Origin: Nissolia schottii
Taxonomy: Eukaryota > Streptophyta > Magnoliopsida > Fabales > Fabaceae
Direction of reading: 5' to 3'
Assembly: GCA_003254905.1 (NCBI GenBank)
Contig: QANU01055992.1
Location: 29,603 to 93,602, forward strand
DNA: 64,000 bases
Below, piece by piece: positions 35,957 to 47,126 of this stretch. A program made the translations under genes and the position numbers. The notes beneath the pieces are model-generated. The model did not search any database. It had not been told where the DNA came from and was given only the letters and a program-made list of their open reading frames with translations. The first letter of the stretch is position 1, and the number at the start of each line of letters is the position of its first letter.

Positions 35957-36642
35957 GCCAACACACTCTACAGACTGCAACAAAGTGAGTCACCCTTGTG
36001 ACCAGATTCCAGCTCGTCCCGCGAACCCATGACGCTGAGGCAAGACCCTCTGGCCTGCACATCAGTCAGTGAAGGGTGTTCAACATACCCAAGTCGAGAT
36101 GGAGGATCGAGGAGGAGGAAGACCCCGAGGAAGAGTGAAGGCTGAAATTCCTTGGGCAGCAGCATGATTCCCTTTATCTACCGTGTCGATGTTTTGTACG
36201 AATTAAATAGAGTAATGGTCCATTAGTCTTGGATATCTATGTGTATTATTTGTGTTACTTATTATCTATGTGTATTATGTGTATTAGTGACTATGTAAAT
36301 GGATCTAGATTTGCAATGAGTACTGCGACCACTTTGTTGAACCACTTTGGCAATTGTGTGTTAAATTTGTTATAACTGCCATATTTATCTATATATCATG
36401 GCTAATAATCGTTTAAGCCCTTAGGCTTTATTGCTTGTATTACATACTTCATTTTACGTGTGGTTCATATTTCACGTTCTATAATCAAGTTAAGAAAAGT
36501 TTTAAATTGGTCCATATTTTCAAATAAAGGAGATTTTGCAAAGTAATGTTGGACTAAAAGTATTCCAACCAAAGCAGATAACAACCTAGTGAACATTGTT
36601 TACGAGTTAAGCGTAAGCAGCTAGTTAGGGTATTACAACTTT

Positions 36643-37365
36643 GATAAATACTTATCAAATTGTAGTTCAATTTATGGTATTTGAACTTTGTTTTGGTTGG
36701 TATATAAATAGGGTGCGATTTAACTTGGGAAACTTGATTACATTAAACCAAGTAAGAAACATAATAAAAAACAACCAATATATTTAAATACAACATTGTC
36801 AAACTCAAGAGTTTAAGCCAACGCGTGAACCCTCAGTAAACTCGAGAGTCAATCATGGGTAGTAATAAAGAGTTTACTTAAACTTGTATAAAGTTACCAT
36901 TTAATAAAGTTTTCTAATTTCTTGCATTCAAATTGTAAACTAGGAAGAGTTTAGATGTCATCTTACGAGTAGGGGAGGAAATAGGTCAAGTTGTCCATCA
37001 GAGGCCTATGCTTGGCCCATGTAAGGCTTGGCCTGACTACATTTATTAAATAGGTTGAGCTTTAGTATTTTAAAAAGCCTATTTAATTAAGAAAGGCAAC
37101 CTTCAGGCTATATAAAATACCTATTAGGCCCAGTAGGCTAGCCTACATATTATCATAAGTTGAATAATACACGTTAGGCCCAATATTTGCAATACTTGTT
37201 ATGCCCTCTATTTTTTTGGTACATGTTAGGACCACAATTTGTGATGGAGCTCTAAAACCTTTTATTTAATTGAATAATTTCAATTTTCAATTATTCTATT
37301 TTTTAAACCCTAACTTCTCCTTATTACTACTCTAATCCTCTTTCTCACTTCTCAGCCGCAATCTA
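36643..37365. other. Spacer with partial copy of the 37374 hAT-like element
   Basis: 36795-36900 shares TGTCAAACTC.AGA.TTTAAG, CGTGAA.CCTCAGTAAACTC and AAGAGTTTAC with the element at 37374. It is probably a second, truncated copy. The rest is non-coding. Confidence 0.5.
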
Positions 37366-37373
37366 TCATACTA

Positions 37374-37949
37374 TGCAAGGTTGTCAAACTCGAGAATTTA
37401 AGTAAATTCGTGAAGCCTCAGTAAACTCAAATCATAAACTCGACTCATAAACTCGTAAGAGTTTACATACATAAAAAAATATGTGTTATAAGCAATATAA
37501 TTATGAAATAAACATGAATAAATGTTGTATTTATAATTGACATTGAATAATATTAACTTTACAATAAAATAAATGAAAGAAATATCTTAATGTATGACAC
37601 TTAGTTATTATGTCATACTTTATTCTATACGTGTATTACTTTATAGTTTGATAAAGTATAGCTCAATTATGATAAATATATAAAATTAACGTAATAAACT
37701 CAATAGATATTGTGTAACACACACAAAGTCAGTTGTATCTAACAAAGTTGTCAAATTTGTACATTTTAAGGTAAACTCGTAAACTTGTAAATACATTTTA
37801 ATTCGTAAAATCGCTACTAAAACCAAAAATTTACTTAAACTCATACAAGTTTACCAAAAGTGAGTTTACATGAGTGTTAACTCATTTTATATAGTGGAAC
37901 CGTAAACTCTTATAAGATTTTACGAGTTAAATCAAGAGTTTAACAGCCA
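37374..37949. mobile_element. hAT-like MITE (576 bp)
   Basis: The left end GGTTGTCAAACTCGAGAATTTAAG pairs with the reverse complement of the right end GGCTGTTAAACTCTTGATTTAA. The element is flanked by TCATACTA (37366-37373) and TGATACTA (37950-37957), an 8-bp duplication with one mismatch, which is the hAT size. The interior is a string of TAAACTCGTAA-type words with no ORF. Confidence 0.6.
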
Positions 37950-39375
37950 TGATACTAAGAGCATTTCACTTCTCACTGAAACACTTTCTTACCTGTTCTC
38001 AAGTGCAACATACCAACACAGACTTCATCCGTTTTTTCATTGCCTCCTCCTTCAATGCATGATAACCTTATCACTGCACCTCCTCACTCGCCACCACTTC
38101 TTTATTGTTGCTCCTTTTTGTCACTTCCTAACCAAGGGAGCGTCACGCCCTAACTTAGGACGTGACCACAGGTAGGGCTACTGCCCTATGGAAGCTTTGA
38201 CGTAGCATAGTAACGTAAACTTTACTTCATAATAAATAACTGATTTCATAAAATAACTGGTTTCAGTTAATAACAACTGAGTTTACATGAAATACTGAAA
38301 ATGTTGTTCTATAACTAAAGACATAAATGCTAAACGGGTATCCTACCCTAGATATCTGGAGCATATCTAACATGACGCCGGTAGACCCCATTGTGAAATG
38401 GAGCTTACCACTAGTGTTGGATCCTTGCTTCTACTGGATGAGGGGGACGCTCTCACTATCCTCTACTGTATTTGAAAAATGATATCGACATAATGATGAG
38501 TTTGTCATCTCAGTGCTGGGTACCTCAGTACCATACAAATAACATATACTACATGTAGTTATGGCATTTAGATATACATATATTGAATGATATATAAAAC
38601 ATAGATGCTAAAGTAAATTTGAATAAACTACTGTAAATTAAATCTGAATAAACTGTTGTAAACTAAATCTGATAAAAGTTAAAACTACTGAAAAGTAAGT
38701 CTGATAAAACTGTTGAAAAGTAAATCCAATCTGTCTGTAGTGTGTGCCCGCCTCCCTGACAAAGGGGTGCAAGGAGAGATGCTTCTTGATCCTTGATTCA
38801 AGGGAACCTTGGCTCAATCTTGCTTCACTAGGATAAATTCGAGTGGTTCTAGTATGTGCAACCTGTAACACCCTAGGTTAGCAGCTTATGCTTAAGTCAT
38901 AATCAGCGTCTGCTAGGTTGTTATCTGCTGTGTGGGAATACTGATAGTCCATACTTTACTTCGGAAAATAATTAAGTTAACTGAAAATAAGGACCCTTTT
39001 TTTTTCTTTTTAAACATAAGTTATTGTTATGCATTAGAGTAGAGCCATGCGTGTGAACTATCATAAGTCCCATATAGTCGTATAACAGATAAATGCGAAC
39101 GTCGTCTGTCGTACAAGTACATACATAAGCAGTAAAGTAAACAGTACTAAGTAGGTCCAACAGTTAAAGCCATATATTTCAGAAAGTCATACATACATAT
39201 CATAAAGTCTTATCAGCATCAGATACTGTACTAGTACATCAAAAGGGGCTATACATATCCTAGTCCGTACATACTGTCCGGGCTACAAAATAACATACAT
39301 CAAAATACACATATAGCTAGGGCTACTGGCAAAAAAAGTGTCGTCACTGATGACAGGGTCTGGGAACAGGGTTGG

Positions 39376-39938
39376 TCAGATCTCTAGCTCATCCTCGCTG
39401 GGCTCCTCCTCCGGATCCTCCTCTAGATCCTCCTCCTTGTCCTTCTGCTCCGACTCCTCAGGCTCGTCCTCCTGCTCCGGCTCCTCATCTGGATCCTCCT
39501 CCTCATCCTCCTGCTCTGGCTCCTCCAGCTCGTCCTCCTCCTCCACGATCTCCATGGGATAATCCTCCTCGGGTGATGAGAGCACAGGTACCTCTGGCGG
39601 GTCTCGTGGGCCGAGGGACGGGCCTGCCTCGGGGTAGGGAGTGCGAGGTATAAACTGGCGGCGGTAGTCTCTGAACGTCATCATCCGTGCGCCTCGCCGG
39701 TAGGCCTTGGGCGGTCGCAGCCTCACGGAAACTAAATCGACCCCCACGTCCTTCTCGTAAGGAGCAGCTCGCCGTCGGTGGGAGTCTCTGGCTCTGGGGA
39801 AACCGGTGGTGCAACTCGGAGGGGTGTGGGACGGTTCACCATAAGTACTGACCACAGCTCCGTTTCCTCCCCTGTCTCAGGGTCTACGGTCCTAAACCTG
39901 CTGCGGAGGATCCGCCGCTTCTTCGGCGGGGTCGTCAT
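39376..39938 (-). pseudogene. LTR-borne ORF with basic N-terminus and long acidic tail (copy C), frameshifted
   Basis: Minus strand. It starts at 39938 with MTTPPKKRRILRSRFRTVDP (a Lys/Arg-rich, NLS-like stretch), soon after the conserved CTCACCCCCACTCACTTATG block. That frame stops at 39732. An overlapping frame (39855-39376) carries the downstream part: MTFRDYRRQFIPRTPYPEAG, a Pro-rich region, then about 65 residues almost all Glu/Asp/Pro/Gln with an EPEQEDE-like repeat. A frameshift between 39855 and 39732 probably separates two halves of one protein. The pattern (nuclear signal plus acidic tail) resembles histone chaperones or transcription activators; this is inference. No known domain is recognised. 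Confidence 0.45.
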
Positions 39939-41000
39939 CTAACTGACCTGAAGTCATAAGTGAGTGGGGGTGAGAACGGTGGTTCTCAGTGGACAACTAT
40001 GGAGTAGTGGGGATCTGGTTACTCAATTATGCTTCCGACCATCCAGGAGATCTCTAAGTGTGCATGCATCTAGACATCCTACCAGTTATTTCTTGCCTAA
40101 GTTCCTGGGCAGCTTTATCTAATTACTAGGTGACTGGGATCTAATCTTTCTTACTAAGTTCTCGTGCTTATTTACCAGACTCGCGGTGCTACTGTGACCG
40201 TCTCGTACGTGTCTCACGGACGGTTTACCCGACATGCATTTATAATCATATATACATAACCATATATAATCAGATATAATCATACAGTTTATACAATTAG
40301 CACATAAATGTAATGCATAAGGGGATAGGGGTTTCTCTTATGCGCCTGTGGCCACGTCCTTCTTCGCTGCTGGGTTGCCATCGCTCCCATGTAGACTGGG
40401 GGATCGTCATCCCTTCTCCAGCTACGACGTGTGGTAACACTGAGAGTGAGGCTCGTATGCATCCGAACTTCGTGGACTAAATCTCTCTTTCTCTCTTATG
40501 TCCGAACTTCATGGACATCTTACCTATCTTTTAAATGTTATGACATAAAAGCTCAAGCGCTCCTTACTTTCTTTTCTCTCGTCCGGGTGGAAACCCGCAT
40601 TCAGATCATTCTCTGCGTAACATCACCATAACCCAGTCTATCTCGCACGGCTGGGGAGGGGCTTGTCAGGTATGACGTGCCAAGAGAGGGGTTCCTATTA
40701 TATAACTATGTCATAGCTTCGGGCTACTCCGACCCTCTGTGGCTGAGGCCCATCTTTAGACTTAACTGTTTTCCCTAATTTAAGTTACCATCTTTGGACA
40801 TTAGTTCATTCAATTCTAGTGATCTATGGTTGCCCTAAGTCCTGTGGCAACACTGCCTCATGAATGCATGCAAGACTCGATACTCATGCTTTGTCCTCGT
40901 TCACTGCACTCTGTGGGTGGCTCGTACAATAACAGCACATACACATACACTCTTTACATCATCTTTTCTGCTTAGGTAAGACTGACCAGTACCCTCGGGC

Positions 41001-41310
41001 TCCGAGCCGCTCAGTGCAAAGGGACCCTTCCGCTCAGCGCTTAAGGCTCGTGCCGCTCAGCGGATGAGTACCTCCGCTCAGCGCCACGGGCTCTAATCGC
41101 TCAGAGGGAAGTTTCCCTTCGCTCAGCGCTGGCTCGACTCCCAAGGATCCTGAGTCAGACTTATCCTCTTACGTGGCGTCCACGTCATATCGCGCAGCGA
41201 ATGAGGTATCGCTCAGCGATATGCCCTGGCCCTTCAACCATGCGAGGTTTGACTTCGGTCAAAGGTGTTGTGCCGCGCCAAACCGCTAAGCGCCCTCTTG
41301 GCCGCTCAGC
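41001..41310 (-). repeat. CGCTCAGCG dyad cluster in copy C
   Basis: Six exact CGCTCAGCG words plus at least four one-base variants (CGCTCAGTG, CGCTCAGAG, CGCGCAGCG, CGCTAAGCG) in 310 bases. The word is a dyad, CGCT-N-AGCG. At 41207-41221 it extends to a 15-bp dyad, TATCGCT-C-AGCGATA. In the element's own orientation it reads CGCTGAGCG, as in copy B. Confidence 0.85.
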
Positions 41311-43145
41311 GTTCTGGTGCGTACAGCACCTAACCGAAGCTAACATCAAAGCTTTTCTCCATGTTCTTTCTCCACTCAAACATATATCATTTTACTCAAG
41401 CTTTCAACCTATAACAATACCTTAACTATACTTTACATCATCAAACCTTAACCATATCTTTAGAAACAAAATACACAAACATGAACACATATAACCCATA
41501 AATGCACATTCATAAACATAAACCAAAAGAACACTAATGGAGGTGCCTAGCCTATGTTACCCATAATTTTAACAACCAAAAAAATATATTTATCCTCATC
41601 AAATCATTAACAACACATGTAAGTTTATTTCAAGGCATAAAACACATATTATGTGCATTTTACCATACATTCACAACACACATAAATAGATCACCAAGGA
41701 GGTGATTTATGCATAGTTACCCACTTGTCAAGAAGGTTGGTGTTGGTGAGGGAAGTTTGGAGTGAAGTCCCACTAGCCTTGATGTTTTCCAAAGCTTGAG
41801 ATCACTTTTCTTCAAGGTGAAAAACTTTGAGCAAAGGAGGAGGGTGATGATGTTTTTCCTCTTGATTGTGGATGGAAGAAAATGAAACTAAGATGAAGAG
41901 ACTTTGGGGGCTATGTTTCGGTTTTTGGGAGGTGGAAGGGGATGGCAAGAGTGCTTGATTTCTTGAAGATTAAGTGGTGTTCTTGAGGCTTAGCTTAGTG
42001 TATGTTTATGGAGGATGTGGAGGATGAAATTTTTCTTGGAATTTTGGGGGAGGGGACTCGGTTTTGGGGGGCTGAAAGTGAGGGAAATTTAATTGAATTT
42101 TGGAATTTAATAAAATTAGGTGAATAGTAGAAGGTATGGGTGTAGGTATGGCTAGGTGATGTGTTTGGTGTGATGTGTAAGAAAGGCATGGTGATGGGAA
42201 ATTTGGAAGCACAATTTAGGAGATTATTTTTGGATAAAAATCTCCTCTCCTAGCCGTGCAGCCCTCTCCTTCAGCTGCTGAAATTTCACTTCCTTCCTGG
42301 TTCCGGTTCGCTCGTGTTTTATCGCTCTCAGTATCGGTGCGTCACGCACGGTCATCCGAAAAATATTCTGTTTATACCTTCGCGATCCTCTAATTTCCCC
42401 TACCTAAGGGTATTAATATTTAAACGTGTTTGTGAATTTTTCTCCGGGGGAGTATTTTCACGGACACCTTTTACGCGTCAGAAAATTTCATCGGCGGACA
42501 GCGGTTATGTGGTTGTCTGCCGAACTTCCTACCGCGACACGTTTTATTTCTTAGGGATATTCTACCTAATAATTTTCCATCTTTATTCTCTAATCATGAT
42601 TAGAAAATTAATTTGATATTTATATTTACGATTATTTCTCTAAGAAAAATCGGGATGTTACACAACCCATATAATCTGAATCTGGAAGGGCACGCATTCC
42701 CTAATCTGAGGAGCTTGGCGCTCATGTAATCTGAATCTAGAAGGGCACGCATGCCCTAATCTGAGGAGTTTAAAGCTCAAAGCTATGAATTGCTGAGTCT
42801 GATCTACGAGGTTGTTGAACCCATACTATTCTACGACATCTGTTCTGAGATATACTATTTGTAAATTCTTTTAGGTGAGCTAACTTATTTGCCCAAGTTG
42901 TTAAGACCTAAGTCTACTAATTATGACATGGGTATCCTAGTTAATTTATTCTTATTTACTTGAGGACTAAGGTCCTAAACTTAGGGGAGGGTTTCCAAGT
43001 AAGAGAGATGCATCACAATGGACAACTTAAGTACCAAGTCTTGTCTTGCTAGAATCTGTCCTTAGTTAAGGTCCATTCGTTAACTGGAGTCTTTATTAAA
43101 GTCTGTTATGTAATCCTAACCAAACAGTTCTAAGGGATATCATGC

Positions 43146-44330
43146 CTATAGTCTTACGTCTCTACCCTATTATAGCATAAGCATATCATCATACAACATA
43201 TCATCATCATCATGTAAGCATGACAATTATCAACTACAATATAATGTATCAACAAATACAAAATAATATATCTTATATAGTACAATATTTTATATAGTGT
43301 CATTCCAAACACTATATTATATTAAAATTTTCTGAAGTCTTACTTTATCCAGCTTTATCCAATGAAACCTTATCTCATTAGACCTTATGCCATTCAGCGT
43401 GTCAAATGGACCCTGAAAATCTTTCCAACCAAGTACAACAACATATTGAATGAATTTGAGATTTTAGTCAACGAGTTCATATAATGATAAATTATAGCTT
43501 ATCTATATTAATAAAAAGTATAGTTTTTCTTATCACTAATTTTGAAGAAAAAATTTCTACCTAAATTATTTTCACTAAATTCTACAAAATTTTCTTTAAT
43601 TCAAATTTAAAATTTTGTTGAAGCTAATCTATTTGACTTCACTAAATCTTTCTTAATTTAAAATTGACATTTTCTTATTTTTAACATTTAAAAATATAAA
43701 AAATAAAACTAAATAATTATATATAAAATAATAAGATTAACAAATTTAAAATAATTTTTTATATAACGTAAGTACTAAACTAATATATAAAAAAGGAAAG
43801 ATAAAAAGCGTCTGTTAGCACGTTTAACATCTTAGCATAAAACATCACACTCAGTTTTAGTTTTTGTTTTGCCTAACTATAATTTGAAGGGCATGATTGA
43901 GAGCGTAGCACAAGTTAATACACAACACAACAATCCAAACGCAAAGCCAAATTATAAAACTAGGTGGTTTCTCACGTCTACTTAATTTATCCATTTTTTT
44001 TTATAACTTTTATAATAAAATTTATTATTATTTTATGATCTAATATAATAAATTAATGAATTTTATAATTTAATATGATAAATTAATATTTTTTAATATA
44101 ATATTTGTAAAAATATGTGTCATAAATTTAATAGTCTGCAAATTTTTAAATTTTTTATAAACTAACTCTTTTAACTATTCGACTAATAAAAAATTTATTA
44201 TAATTATATACAATATAAAATAATAATAAAATTTAATAAATTTTATTATAAAAATTTTCAGAGGTATTCACCTCCATAAAACCAACTCTAACGAAAACCA
44301 CCCCCGATTAGGAGGTGCTGCAATTCTGAT
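43146..44330. other. AT-rich intergenic region upstream of the CID-domain gene
   Basis: Very AT-rich, especially 43500-44270, with no coding signature. The part near 44280-44330 is the likely proximal promoter of the downstream gene. Confidence 0.4.
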
Positions 44331-45289
44331 ATCACTCTTTGCTTTGCTTCTCTTTCTCTCTCTAACCCCACACACCCTTTTCACTCACTCACCTCCGTCA
44401 TTTTTTTAGCACAGTTCAAATCCTCGTTGCTTCATTCTTCGCTTATCTTCACCAGCATTCTCCGTTACTGCTACTTGTACTATGTAAGCACCCTTTATTT
44501 CTTCGATTCTGTTAATTTATGTTGCCGATTTTTCTTTCTTTGGTTTTTTTAATTTCCTTGAAATTTATTATTTGGCTCTATTTGTTATCCTATTTGTCTC
44601 TACTCTGATATGCCGCAGTTGATTGGGGTTTGTGTTTTTTTTTTTCAGTGTGATTATATGTGCTTTATTTTTGTTCTTCTTGTCGCTAATTAATCAGTGG
44701 TCTAGGAGGGCTGTTTTTGTTTCACGTTTTTGGACTTCGCTTGTTTATGTGTTGATGAATTGAAGGATGATTTGACGGTTTGATTGGAAATTTTTTATTA
44801 GGTAGCTCACTAGAATGGACTTCCCAGGTTCTGTGGGCTGTGGAAAACCTAACATTAATAAAATTGTGTTTTTTCTTGTTTATTATTTTTTAATTTTCAT
44901 ATTCCCTTCATGTGGAATCCAAATTCTTGTTGAATTATCATATACCTTGTACTTCATGCCTTTCACTGCAAATCATGGTCTGTGCTATAACACTATTCAA
45001 ATGTAAATAATTTTGTTCCGTTGCGTGATGATATCACATAAATGTTATTAGGGTTATCTCCTAAATGTTATTAGATAAGAGATGCACTTGCTTGAAGAGT
45101 ATGTTTAGTGACTTACTCTTAATCATGACCATCCATTTTAAACATTTTGTGTGGCTGCAATTAAAGTTAACGTTTATACTTCTTCGTTGGAGAAAAAAGC
45201 TATGTGACCCTCCAGAGTTTATGGTGCTAACCATTGTTCCAGTCTTTTTTCTCTGCATGTGGTTCCAAATGTGGAAGAGGAAATGGAAA

Positions 45290-45368
45290 GGCAAGTATTG
45301 GCGGGGATCGAACTTGCCTAATTTCCCTGCATGTCACTAATTCTTACCAAATGAGCTACCAACACGGG
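45290..45368 (-). mobile_element. tRNA-derived sequence (SINE head) in the leader intron
   Basis: On the minus strand, an A-box-like TAGCTCATTTGGTAA (45358-45344) and a B-box AGTTCGATCCCC (45314-45303) are spaced about as in a tRNA or tRNA-type SINE. The anticodon arm and acceptor stem do not form a convincing tRNA, so I call it a SINE head or tRNA relic. Confidence 0.5.
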
Positions 45369-45639
45369 ATGATGTGGTTCCAATTTTTGAGTCAGTTAAC
45401 AATGGTTAGAGTGGCGGTGATAATTGAGTGGCGCCTATTCTATAGTTATCATGATACCTGGATTTAAATTATGATGACATGTTTTTTGTTTTTATTCAAA
45501 CTTAATTTTGGATTAAGTGAATCCTCACCCTTGTTATTTTTTATGCAAATTTTAAGAGGCTTATTAAGAAACTTCATGCACTAAAGTGGAAGATTTAGGT
45601 TACACGTGGAGCTGGTCAATCATATGCATCTGAAAACCT

Positions 45640-45860
45640 TGTGTGTTTATCCTCATTTCTTTTATTTATATGTTTTACATCTCCGTTTCCATTTACGGCT
45701 TGTGGTTTGATGTCATTAATACTCTCATTTCTTTTATTTATATATTTTACATCTGTATTTCCCTTCATGATTTGAGGTTTGATGTCATTAATAATACTTG
45801 TTATTTTGTTTCACGTGTGTTTCCCTTTACAGCTTGAGGTTTGATGTCATTAATATCGGC
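45640..45860 (+). repeat. Tandem repeat, about 72-bp unit, three copies
   Basis: The landmark TTTGATGTCATTAAT lies at 45706, 45778 and 45840 (spacings 72 and 62). Each copy also has a CATTTCTTTTATTTATAT-type stretch and a TTTCC..TTACGGCTTG-type stretch. It sits in the leader intron. Confidence 0.75.
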
Positions 45861-46245
45861 ACGTGTGTGTCTCACTGTACTTATTGATATCTGATTGTGT
45901 ATAAATACCAGCTTTCATTTGATCAGGGCATAAATGACTTTAATGTATATAAGTTTTGTTTTTTGGTGCAAGTTTGTTATTGAAACAAGAAATAATCTTC
46001 CAAATAATGAGATATTGAATCCTTAGATCTGGTAAGGATTGTTTGCCTAGTCTCATGACTTTGACTTCCTGGGTTTATTTTGCGTTACGATTCTTTAAAT
46101 GCTTATCTGGCTAGCTTTCTATTGCAAAGTTAACTTTGAAATTATAGTCTGGCGGCCAACTTTTTTCTCTTACATCGCCTTTTGCAGTTTATTGCGAACC
46201 AAAAATCTTCTCTATTTCAAAATTTTCCTTGTACTATTATTGTAT

Positions 46246-46420
46246 GGGAAAAGCTAACAAGTGCCTTGGGCAATTGTTAAGAAGTTTAAAGTAGAAATAT
46301 TACATTGAAATTGTAAGCTTTTGAAGTTTCCAATGTATTAAATGTATTGGAAACACTCAAATCTTTCCACTTTAAACTTCTTAGCTAGCAACTGCACTTA
46401 GGGCACTTGTTAGCAAAACC
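46246..46420. mobile_element. MITE (175 bp) in the leader intron
   Basis: Left end GGGAAAAGCTAACAAGTGCC...TTAAGAAGTTTAAAGT and the reverse complement of the right end GGTTTTGCTAACAAGTGCCC...CTAAGAAGTTTAAAGT form inverted repeats of about 55 bp. No ORF. The target duplication is unclear because the right flank is a poly-T run. Confidence 0.75.
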
Positions 46421-47126
46421 TTTTTTTTTTTTTAATTATGCCTTGACCACAGTTGTCAGAATTGCATTATTCAATGAACCCGCTATTCATATCTTGTGGT
46501 GAATCACATGACCTGAATCCTCGAGTACATGCACACATTGGTGTGATTCTATATCACCGATACGAATTCTTAACTCAACGATTTAGTAAGTTTTTGTTTT
46601 TGGGCTTTTTTTCCCCTACATTCTCAAAAATTGTAGAGTCAATCTTAAATTATTAAATTAAAGGAACAGTAGGGGTGTTACTGGGCTCACATCACACCCT
46701 ATTTGTGTTCCATTGCTCTGAATGAAACAGGGGCTTCATGCAGTCGCTCACTGACTCACTCTACATTCACCTGATTTGGCTATTCCTCTGTTTTCATTCT
46801 TGTGAAACTGGGCTTCACAGAGTCACTCGCTCTATTTGCATCTTATTTGCTTGTTCCATTGCTATGTTTTTGTCCTTCTGAAGACTTTATATGGTTATGA
46901 AGGGTTCCTTTACCAAATTTTCTAAATCTTCTGTTTTTTACCCTTCGTGTAATGCTGGCTGATTGTACTTATATATAAAACTATAAATATCATATTTTAA
47001 TTTATTTTCTGGTAATTGATCGTATTCTGATGTATGTGTTTCCCTTGTTTTCTTCTCTGAAGATTTTTGTGGTAGTTGGTGTTCAAGTTCATTATCTGTG
47101 CCAGACTGCCAGCTCTAATCAGAAAC

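Larger units (their letters stand above)
33015..36637 (+). mobile_element. Giant solo-LTR-like element, copy B (3623 bp)
   Basis: Starts TATAACATCCCAC (TG to TA change) and ends GGGTATTACA, with the exact 5-bp target duplication ACTTT at 33010-33014 and 36638-36642. It shares ordered blocks with copy A (34592-34830 with 27420-27660; 35150-35280 with 28085-28200; 35627-35670 with 28545-28590). The last 60 bases share CAGATAACAACCTAG...AAGC with copy C. A TATA box at 33558 and a CTGAGCGA cluster at 34345-34490 are internal features. Confidence 0.85.
38864..42662 (-). mobile_element. Giant solo-LTR-like element, copy C (3799 bp)
   Basis: On the minus strand it starts TGTAACATCCCGATTTTTC (42662) and ends CTAGGGTGTTACA (38864). 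The exact 5-bp target duplication CAACC lies at 38859-38863 and 42663-42667. It shares ordered blocks with copies A and B (for example 40680-40870 on the minus strand with 27420-27660). It carries the CGCTCAGCG cluster and the acidic-tail ORF. No retroelement polymerase domain is present. Confidence 0.85.
38150..43145 (-). mobile_element. Older LTR-like element interrupted by giant LTR copy C
   Basis: Copy C has a clean target duplication, and both flanks look like parts of one other element. The right flank (42663-43145) holds the segment shared with 12955-13140. The left flank ends (minus strand) TTAGGGCGTGACG at 38150, like GGGTCGTTACA at 13856. Two near-identical words, GAAGGGCACGCATTCCCTAATCTGAGGAG-type, are tandemly repeated at 42686-42770. 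Boundaries are uncertain. Confidence 0.35.
44340..47126 (+). promoter_or_regulatory. 5' UTR with 2.6 kb leader intron of the CID-domain gene
   Basis: A CT-rich stretch at 44340-44420 (TTTCTCTCTCTAACCCC) marks a typical plant leader. The leader exon ends at 44483 before GTAAGC, and the acceptor TTCTCTGAAG ends at 47062, leaving 64 nt of leader before the ATG at 47127. Leader introns often raise expression in plants. This intron holds a tRNA-derived SINE, a tandem repeat and a MITE. The transcription start is approximate. Confidence 0.6.

Noticed and set aside
39338..39562. Plus-strand Ser/Gly-rich 74-residue frame, and a Pro-rich frame at 39372-39653
   Set aside because: Antisense shadows of the acidic-tail ORF on the minus strand; composition follows from the GAGGAG-type coding repeat.
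45290..45368. Candidate tRNA gene (minus strand)
   Set aside because: A and B boxes are good, but the acceptor and anticodon stems do not pair convincingly; better read as a SINE head or tRNA relic.
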